A stretch of DNA of 59,612 bases from Streptococcus sp. HMSC072G04 (GTDB lineage Bacteria; Bacillota; Bacilli; Lactobacillales; Streptococcaceae), in assembly GCF_001813295.1 (NCBI RefSeq), contig NZ_KV812044.1:48342-107953 (forward strand). The letters run 5' to 3'. The notes beneath the pieces are model-generated. The model searched no databases and was not told the origin of the DNA. It saw only the letters and a list, made by a program, of their open reading frames with translations. Of this stretch, positions 54,362 through 59,612 are shown piece after piece. The translations under genes were made by a program, and so were the position numbers. Within the stretch, counting starts at the first letter, position 1, and the number at the start of each line of letters is the position of its first letter.

Positions 54362-55124
54362 CAAAATCCCACTCCGCTAGACTGGCAACAACATGTGTCG
54401 GTGCAATTGGTAAGGTCGGTACTTCTTCTGGTTTGGTAAAACCTGTCGTTACCAAAAGGGTTGGAATCCCATTGTCAATACCTGCACGAATATCTGTTAA
54501 ATAATTGTCCCCGACCATAACCACTTCTTCTCTTTCAAGCCCCAAGTGTTCAATGGCCTTATCCATAATGATGGCCTTTGGTTTGCCAATGATCACTGGC
54601 TTGACCCGTGTCGCTGCTTCAACAAGGGCAATCAGAGATCCTGCTCCCGGCAACAAGCCACGCTCTGTTGGAATGTTCAGGTCCGGATTGGTCCCGATAA
54701 AGTGCGCTCCTTTTTGAATCGCCAAGGTTGCTTTAGCAAACTTCTCATAATCCACTTGCCAATCCAGCCCAATCACCACATAATCAGGTGCTTCTTCATC
54801 CATGATATAGCCAGCTTCTTCAATAGCATCTTTGAGCCCCGCTTCGCCGATCATATAGACCTTTTTGCCCAAATTTTGGTCATTCATGTAGTCAATTGTC
54901 GCAAGGGTAGCTGTATAGATGGTCGACACAGGGGTTTCAATATTAAAGTGAGTCGCCAGCATATCCCGAACAGTCTCTGGTGTACGGGTTGTATTATTGG
55001 TGACAAAGAGATATGGAATCTCACGCGCCTGCAATTCATGGACAAAAGCTTCTCCTGCTGGAATTCGTGATTTTCCTTTGTAAATGGTGCCATCCAAATC
55101 AATTAAATAGCCCTTGTAGTGCAT
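54354..55124 (-). CDS. HAD superfamily phosphatase (TIGR01457/NagD-like)
   Basis: This 256-residue phosphatase has HAD motif [12 protein letters not shown] (nucleophile Asp at about 9), motif [13 protein letters not shown] (Thr/Asn, about 40-50), the lysine in IGKPKAII (about 179) and motif [20 protein letters not shown] (about 202-219). NagD-like enzymes dephosphorylate small phosphosugars or nucleotides; the in vivo substrate is unknown. AAGGGAAG precedes the start. It follows the membrane protein gene directly within the hemW operon. Confidence 0.92.
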   Translation of the reverse strand: MHYKGYLIDLDGTIYKGKSRIPAGEAFVHELQAREIPYLFVTNNTTRTPETVRDMLATHFNIETPVSTIYTATLATIDYMNDQNLGKKVYMIGEAGLKDAIEEAGYIMDEEAPDYVVIGLDWQVDYEKFAKATLAIQKGAHFIGTNPDLNIPTERGLLPGAGSLIALVEAATRVKPVIIGKPKAIIMDKAIEHLGLEREEVVMVGDNYLTDIRAGIDNGIPTLLVTTGFTKPEEVPTLPIAPTHVVASLAEWDFDA

Positions 55125-55811
55125 TTATTCTTCCCTTTCTGTATCAGCTTTTTCATGCAACTTCTCTGCATCGACTCGTCCACCAGACCCATATAAGAGC
55201 AAGGCTCCAGCATAGAGGACAAATTGTAAAATCAACCCTGTAAAATTGATCCCTTGATTTCCTGATTGGGTAAACAAGAAGGAAGCCACCATGAGGATCA
55301 CAATGGTCAACAACAAACCTATTACGGTTGCCTGATCCACACTGATTTGATAAACCGTGCGCTTGGTGCTCCGGTTCCGGCCGTCTGACTTGGTTTCTGG
55401 TTGCAAATTTTCTACAAAATCAGTCACCAAGGTCGCAGCGAGGCTGACAGTTGTGCTAAAGAGCACGCCTTGAGACAAACGATGATAGAAATTAGACCAG
55501 AAAGAGCCTGATTGGCTGGTAATGCCGACCGAAAAGATCACGACAGGTAAGAGAAAGGCCAAGGTGAAATGGATCCAGACCCGGTACCAACGTACATCTT
55601 CTTTCAAGAAACGGCTAAAACTCTCTAAATTCAAACGGTAGCGGAAAAATTTGTAAATTTCTTCCACCAGGATGATGCCCAAAGCACAAAGAGTCAAGAG
55701 CCAATCTCCCAACATGTACAAAGGGTTCTTTTGACGCTTAGCATAAGCCACAACCCGTTTTTGGTAGCCTGCTAGCTCTTGTTTTTTATTTTTTAATCTT
55801 CTACTTTCCAT
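55125..55811 (-). CDS. Multi-pass membrane protein, unknown
   Basis: I do not recognise this 228-residue protein. The N-terminus is basic (RRLKNKKQELAGYQKRVVAYAKRQK). About five hydrophobic segments follow, near residues 32-52, 78-98, 110-128, 160-182 and 190-208, and the C-terminal tail is charged. No catalytic motif is visible. AAGGG precedes the start, which overlaps the thioesterase gene by 11 bp, and its stop abuts the phosphatase start. Its fixed place between lipid and phosphatase genes hints at an envelope role, but this is inference. Confidence 0.65.
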   Translation of the reverse strand: MESRRLKNKKQELAGYQKRVVAYAKRQKNPLYMLGDWLLTLCALGIILVEEIYKFFRYRLNLESFSRFLKEDVRWYRVWIHFTLAFLLPVVIFSVGITSQSGSFWSNFYHRLSQGVLFSTTVSLAATLVTDFVENLQPETKSDGRNRSTKRTVYQISVDQATVIGLLLTIVILMVASFLFTQSGNQGINFTGLILQFVLYAGALLLYGSGGRVDAEKLHEKADTEREE

Positions 55812-56556
55812 AAGTCCAACCCTTTTCTTCTACTTCTTCCCACTCAATTTCAGCTTGGGCATTGATATGACCATCTGAGCTAATTTGGTGCTGGGTTTTC
55901 AAGCCCTCTTGTTCATATTGAGAGGTGATGATACCTCCTGCCAGCACTTCTTTGACATATTTTAGATGAACTTTCTTAGGGACATGTTGGGTCAAGAAGT
56001 CCGCTCCCATCACCTCAAAAACCCAGTCCAAGTACTTGCTATTGTTGACATGTCCGTTCATATCCAAGTCGTAAAAACGAACCCGGTATTCTTGTTCCAC
56101 GCCCCCTTCCAATTCTTTGAAACGGGGACCACGGAGCATGGTTTTTGAAAACTCTGAATCAAAGGCATCCGTGATTTCGCTCATAACAGGATGGACCTTG
56201 CGTGTATCACGATCCATCAAGACAAAGGTCGCCACCATCTCAATGATGGTATTTCCCGCTTCGTCCTTGATGTTAAAGGCCCGGTAGCAGAAGAGTCGAT
56301 TGTGACTCATGGCATAGGTTTCGATAGTGATCTTCTCATCAAAAACTGGGAGACGATCGATCTTCATATTGTAATCCGTGATAATCCAGACTAGATTGTA
56401 ATTCTCTAAAATGTACATATCACTCATGCCCAGCTCAATCGATTGCATGCCTGATACCTGCAAAGACAGCAAGATCAATTGGGGAATTTTTATAAATCCA
56501 TTGACATCGCTCATATCAAAAGGAATTTTCATGCTGTATTCAAATGTTTTTGCCAT
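55801..56556 (-). CDS. Acyl-ACP thioesterase
   Basis: This 251-residue double hot-dog protein matches bacterial acyl-ACP thioesterases (Acyl-ACP_TE family). The first half has SLQVSGMQSIELGM and YAMSHNRLFCYRAFNI. The second half carries the active-site-like segment RFYDLDMNGHVNNSKYLDWVFE (about 158-179) with Asp, Asn and His. It would release free fatty acids from acyl carrier protein in the cytosol. TTGGAG precedes the start, 3 bp after hemW, so the two are cotranscribed. Confidence 0.92.
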   Translation of the reverse strand: MAKTFEYSMKIPFDMSDVNGFIKIPQLILLSLQVSGMQSIELGMSDMYILENYNLVWIITDYNMKIDRLPVFDEKITIETYAMSHNRLFCYRAFNIKDEAGNTIIEMVATFVLMDRDTRKVHPVMSEITDAFDSEFSKTMLRGPRFKELEGGVEQEYRVRFYDLDMNGHVNNSKYLDWVFEVMGADFLTQHVPKKVHLKYVKEVLAGGIITSQYEQEGLKTQHQISSDGHINAQAEIEWEEVEEKGWTYGK

Positions 56557-56559
56557 CTT

Positions 56560-57690
56560 CTACTCCAAAATAAACTTCTCTGCTACAGTGTCTCCTAAAA
56601 AGAGACCTTTCTTGGTCATGCGAACAATGTCCTTGTCAGGCACCAAGAGTCCTTGCTGGGTCAATTCCTCAACCACTGGTCCATATTGTTGGTCAAAATT
56701 CACACCAAACTTTTCTTCGAAACGCCTCTTGGAAACGCCTGTTTTCTTACGCAGTCCCAGAAACATCTCTTCTTCCATCATTTCAGTCTGACTCAGATGT
56801 TCTTCTTGGACACGCGCATTTCCCTCTTCAACCGCCTGCATATAGTGACGAATAGGCCCATGATTCTTATAGCGAACACCGTTGACATAGCCAGATGCAC
56901 CAGCTCCCAAGCCATAATACTCCGCATTATCCCAATACATGAGATTGTGTCGACTTTCAAAACCAGGCTTGGAGAAATTGGAAATTTCGTAATGCTCAAA
57001 GCCCGCACGCTCCAACTCCTGAATGATGTACTCGAACATCTCCGCTTCTAACTCCTCCTTTGGTAGAGGAAGCTTGCCCCGTCTCATGCGATTCATAAAG
57101 ACCGTGTGATTCTCTAGAATCAAGCTATAGAGGCTCATGTGGGGAATGTCGAGGGCAAGAGCCTTAGCGACATTTTCCTGGACCTGCTCCATGGTTTGCG
57201 TTGGAAGGGCATAGATGAGGTCGATCGAAATATTGTCAAAACCAGCCAGCTTTAGACGATCGATATTGTCATAGATATCCTGCTCTTGATGGCTCCGACC
57301 AATCTTTTTGAGCAAGCGATTATCAAAGGTCTGTACCCCCAATGAAACCCGATTAACCGGTGAATCCTTTAAGACAGCGATCTTATCCGGATCCAAATCA
57401 CCAGGATTGGCCTCGATGGTCAACTCCTCTATCTGAGAGAGATCAAGCGACTTGGTTAGCTCCTTGAGAAGATAGGCTAGCTGATCCGCAGTTAAGGCTG
57501 TCGGTGTCCCACCCCCGATATAGAGAGTCCGTAAATTTGTGATTTCTTCCCGACGAAATTCTTGGATCAAATGATCCAAATAAGCATCGACCGGTTGGTT
57601 CTTGATAAAGACCTTCGAAAAATCACAATAAAAACAAATCTGGGTACAAAATGGGATGTGGACATAAGCGGACGTTGGTTTTGTATGCAT
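56560..57690 (-). CDS. hemW: Radical SAM protein HemW (coproporphyrinogen III oxidase-like)
   Basis: This 376-residue radical SAM protein has CTQICFYC (CxxxCxxC cluster motif, about 18-25), YIGGGTPTAL (about 57-66) and VSLGVQTF (about 134-141). HemW is related to HemN but functions as a haem chaperone rather than an oxidase; streptococci lack most haem synthesis, so the role is uncertain. It is the first gene of the operon hemW-thioesterase-membrane protein-phosphatase-TIGR01906-protease. TGGTATAAT ends seven bases before the ATG. The AAAGG between them would fall upstream of the mRNA start, so a leaderless mRNA is likely. Confidence 0.93.
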   Translation of the reverse strand: MHTKPTSAYVHIPFCTQICFYCDFSKVFIKNQPVDAYLDHLIQEFRREEITNLRTLYIGGGTPTALTADQLAYLLKELTKSLDLSQIEELTIEANPGDLDPDKIAVLKDSPVNRVSLGVQTFDNRLLKKIGRSHQEQDIYDNIDRLKLAGFDNISIDLIYALPTQTMEQVQENVAKALALDIPHMSLYSLILENHTVFMNRMRRGKLPLPKEELEAEMFEYIIQELERAGFEHYEISNFSKPGFESRHNLMYWDNAEYYGLGAGASGYVNGVRYKNHGPIRHYMQAVEEGNARVQEEHLSQTEMMEEEMFLGLRKKTGVSKRRFEEKFGVNFDQQYGPVVEELTQQGLLVPDKDIVRMTKKGLFLGDTVAEKFILE

Positions 57691-57697
57691 ACCTTTA

Positions 57698-57706
57698 ATT
57701 ATACCA
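57698..57706 (-). promoter_or_regulatory. Extended -10 promoter of hemW
   Basis: TGGTATAAT, a perfect hexamer with TGn extension, ends seven bases before the hemW ATG on the minus strand. The -35 region is weak. Confidence 0.7.
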
Positions 57707-57803
57707 TAAAATCCCCCCTAAGTCCGAGAAGAAAAGGGTGGATGAAGCAAGGTTTTCCTTGACAAGAAGGAATGAAAGGAATAGAATAAAGCTAATTACA
57801 TTC

Positions 57804-57829
57804 GGAGGTAAGGAGATATGAACAACTAA
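57804..57829 (+). promoter_or_regulatory. Leader mini-reading frame Met-Asn-Asn-stop with strong ribosome binding site
   Basis: GGAGG (57804-57808) and AAGGAG (57810-57815) precede ATG AAC AAC TAA (57818-57829). The binding site is far stronger than that of the ABC-F gene itself, yet the frame has only three codons. The stop codon lies eight bases before a hairpin arm that competes with an antiterminator, so a ribosome held here could control transcription downstream. Confidence 0.7.
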
Positions 57830-57836
57830 GTTTCGT

Positions 57837-57856
57837 TAAATAAGATACTTTATTTA
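57837..57856 (+). promoter_or_regulatory. Anti-antiterminator hairpin of the ABC-F leader
   Basis: TAAATAA (57837-57843) pairs perfectly with TTATTTA (57850-57856) around GATACT. Its 3' arm overlaps the antiterminator strand at 57851-57861, so the two structures exclude each other. A ribosome stalled on the mini-reading frame would cover the 5' arm. Confidence 0.65.
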
Positions 57857-57972
57857 GTGGACTGCTTGTTCTATCTCTTTTTGTGTGCCCTCTCGCCTAT
57901 TCTCCAACTTTTTGTTGGCTATATTAGGTCTTTTTATGCTTGGGTTTCACTTGAATACAGCTCTACTAAATA
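57851..57972 (+). promoter_or_regulatory. Antiterminator pairing of the ABC-F leader
   Basis: TATTTAGTGGA (57851-57861) can pair over 11 bp with TCTACTAAATA (57962-57972), with a single G-U. The downstream strand contains most of the 5' arm and loop of the terminator, so pairing prevents terminator formation. A small CCAAC/GTTGG hairpin (57904-57918) lies between the strands. Confidence 0.65.
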
Positions 57973-57989
57973 GGTAGAGCTGTTTTTTT
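57957..57989 (+). terminator. Leader terminator of the ABC-F gene
   Basis: ACAGCTCTAC and GTAGAGCTGT form a perfect 10-bp stem with a 7-nt loop, followed by seven T residues. It ends 21 bp before the ABC-F start codon, so transcription from the leader stops unless the stem is prevented. Confidence 0.88.
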
Positions 57990-58010
57990 GTCCCAGTAGA
58001 AAGGAATCTT

Positions 58011-59534
58011 ATGCTAAAACTATCCCACCTCACCATCCGCCACACAAAAGATTTACGCGATTTGGTTCGCGATCTGTCCCTAACTATTCATGAAGGGGAA
58101 AAAGTTGCTATTATTGGCGAAGAAGGAAATGGAAAGTCTTCTTTGCTTCATGTCCTCATGTCCCCAAAATCCCTACCAGATTATCTGACCATAGAAGGAG
58201 AAATCACCACTTCTTTTCACTCCTATGCCTATATTCCCCAGTCTTTACCGGAAGCATTAAAGGGAAAAACATTGGAAGAATATTTTTTTGGAGAAGACGA
58301 GTTAGACTATGCCACCCTATACAGACTAGCCGATCAATTGCAATTTGATAGCGACCGCTTTGCAAGTGACCAAGCTATTGGAAGTCTATCTGGAGGAGAA
58401 GCCCTTAAAGTCCAACTGCTTCACGAACTTTGTCGTCCTCATGAATTACTATTTTTAGATGAACCTTCAAACGATCTGGATTTAGAAACCCTGGACTGGC
58501 TCCAGCAGATGATCCAAACGAGCCCCCAAACCATTCTATTTATTTCCCATCATGAGGATTTTTTGACTCAGACTGCGGATACCATCATCCACCTAAGACA
58601 GATCAAACACCGCAAGGAGGCTGAAACCATTGTAGAGCATCTAGGCTATCAGGACTACAGTAGCCAAAGGGAGCAACAATTCAAGCAGCAGTCCCAGCAA
58701 GCTGCCAACGGTCAACGAACCTACCGAAAAACAATAGAGAAGCATCGTCGCGTCCGTCAGCAAGTTGAAACATCCTTACGAAACACTAAGGATAGCACTG
58801 CTGGACGTCTCCTGGCAAAGAAAATGAAGTCCCTCCTCTCACAAGAAAAGCGCTACGAGCGAGAATTCCAATCCATGACTTCCCAACCCTATGATGAGGA
58901 AGTTATCAATCTTCATTTTTCTCCCCTCACTCCCTTGTCTCCTCAAAAACGAGTCCTTCTCTTAGATCAGGAAGAGCTCGCAATTGGTGACCGAGTCCTG
59001 GTCAAGAACCTCTCCCTTACTCTTCTAGGACAGGATAAAATAGGGATTATCGGTTCCAACGGTGTGGGGAAATCCACTTTCCTAAAAATGATATGGAAAA
59101 GTCTACAGAAGAATGAAAGTATCCGCACTGCCTATATGCCTCAAGATTACACTGAAGGCCTCCCTCTGACTCAGACACCCGTTCAATTTCTACAGCATTC
59201 AGGCGATCGCGAAGAAATCAACACCATTCAATTGCATTTAGCCTCCCTAAACTTTACCTATTCTGAAATGCACCATCCGATCTCTGAACTTTCTGGTGGC
59301 CAGCAAGGAAAACTCTTTCTCCTTCAATTAGTGCTCACAAGTCCCCAATTTCTACTCTTGGACGAGCCTACTCGCAATTTTTCCCCCACTTCCCAACCAG
59401 AAATTCGACGCCTATTCGCAGACTACCCAGGCGGACTAGTCACGGTCTCCCACGACCGGACCTTCCTCAAAGAAGTCTGCCAAAAAATCTATCGTCTGAC
59501 CGAAAACGGTTTGGTAGAAATAGAGTCGCTCTAA
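58011..59534 (+). CDS. ABC-F family ATPase, probable ribosome protection/antibiotic resistance type
   Basis: This 507-residue soluble protein has two ATPase domains and no membrane segments. Domain 1: Walker A GEEGNGKSS (36-44), LSGGE (126-130), Walker B LLFLDEP (147-153). Domain 2: Walker A GSNGVGKST (348-356), LSGGQ (427-431), Walker B LLLDEPT (448-454) followed by an unusual RNFSPTSQP instead of NHLD. The charged helical linker (about 195-300) is the part that enters the ribosomal exit site in ABC-F proteins. The attenuator-like leader argues for induction by ribosome-targeting drugs. AGAAAGGAA precedes the start. I cannot assign it to Lsa, Vga, Msr or a housekeeping group. Confidence 0.9.
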   Translation: MLKLSHLTIRHTKDLRDLVRDLSLTIHEGEKVAIIGEEGNGKSSLLHVLMSPKSLPDYLTIEGEITTSFHSYAYIPQSLPEALKGKTLEEYFFGEDELDYATLYRLADQLQFDSDRFASDQAIGSLSGGEALKVQLLHELCRPHELLFLDEPSNDLDLETLDWLQQMIQTSPQTILFISHHEDFLTQTADTIIHLRQIKHRKEAETIVEHLGYQDYSSQREQQFKQQSQQAANGQRTYRKTIEKHRRVRQQVETSLRNTKDSTAGRLLAKKMKSLLSQEKRYEREFQSMTSQPYDEEVINLHFSPLTPLSPQKRVLLLDQEELAIGDRVLVKNLSLTLLGQDKIGIIGSNGVGKSTFLKMIWKSLQKNESIRTAYMPQDYTEGLPLTQTPVQFLQHSGDREEINTIQLHLASLNFTYSEMHHPISELSGGQQGKLFLLQLVLTSPQFLLLDEPTRNFSPTSQPEIRRLFADYPGGLVTVSHDRTFLKEVCQKIYRLTENGLVEIESL

Positions 59535-59537
59535 CGT

Positions 59538-59566
59538 AAAAAAGATTGGCCAGAACCAATCTTTTA
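59538..59566 (+). terminator. Terminator of the ABC-F gene
   Basis: AAAGATTGG and CCAATCTTT pair around CCAGAA, with A-rich and T-rich flanks that could also serve the other strand. It lies seven bases after the stop codon. Confidence 0.82.
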
Positions 59567-59588
59567 AATTGAAAATGAAGTCCTCTTA

Positions 59589-59612
59589 GAAACTTTCCTT
59601 AGGTGAGAACGG
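59589..59612 (-). repeat. Right end of a BOX-like structured repeat, reverse orientation (copy 4, cut by window edge)
   Basis: GAAACTTTCCTTAGGTGAG is the reverse complement of the right terminal repeat of copy 3 (CTCACCTAAGGAAAGTTTC), followed by GAACGG in place of the GTACGG/ATGCGG of the other copies. The rest of the element lies beyond the window. Confidence 0.8.

Overview
The window is chromosomal DNA from a Streptococcus. UvrB, UvrC, pantothenate kinase, ribosomal protein S20, a GlnPQ-type importer with two binding domains fused to its permease, PepV and the pdp-deoC-cdd-lipoprotein nucleoside block all have streptococcal character, as do the low-GC composition and the short overlapping operons. 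The dispersed repeats and gene set suggest the mitis/sanguinis/parasanguinis side of the genus; the species cannot be fixed from this window. No tRNA, rRNA, insertion sequence, prophage or CRISPR array was seen.

Layout. 1-4403: a Nudix hydrolase, an unknown membrane protein, a quinone-type oxidoreductase, a GNAT acetyltransferase and uvrB, all on the minus strand. 4404-8860: a visibly AT-richer cassette with an ABC transporter (ATPase and two permeases, minus strand) divergent from a two-component system (plus strand). 8890-13062: a CPBP protease, then glnPQ behind a GlnR box, a consensus promoter and a leader terminator. 13066-19051: an exporter pair, an MFS transporter and a DUF1003 protein. 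19122-26376: asnS, an aminotransferase, a DUF5590 protein, a MarR regulator, yaaA, a DUF1836 protein, a hemolysin III-like protein and a MocR regulator. 26627-32493: a second exporter pair, a YjbR-like protein, CutC and a membrane-anchored protein. 32614-40348: a nucleoside uptake and salvage operon (methyltransferase, pdp, deoC, cdd, lipoprotein, ATPase, two permeases). 40439-45978: coaA, rpsT, a P-loop kinase-like protein, an LD-carboxypeptidase, and two membrane proteins sharing an N-terminal motif. 46372-57690: nitroreductase-pepV-glycosylase-deacylase-rhodanese, uvrC-phosphoesterase, and a hemW-led operon of membrane and lipid genes. 58011-59534: an ABC-F protein.

The most interesting signals lie outside the large genes. 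(1) The ABC-F leader has a strong ribosome binding site, a three-codon reading frame (Met-Asn-Asn-stop), a hairpin, an 11-bp antiterminator and a strong terminator, forming a self-consistent ribosome-controlled attenuator. (2) A 138-bp structured repeat occurs as two complete copies and at both window edges. It has terminal inverted repeats and six compensatory base-pair changes, and resembles pneumococcal BOX elements in architecture. (3) At least six operon-leading genes (marR, yaaA, the DUF1836 gene, the methyltransferase, uvrC, hemW) have a TGn-extended -10 box only 6 or 7 nt before the start codon. Five have no ribosome binding site, and hemW's AAAGG would fall before the mRNA start, so the transcripts are probably leaderless. 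(4) A GlnR box and a leader terminator precede glnPQ, and a CcpA (cre)-like site overlaps the promoter of the nucleoside operon.
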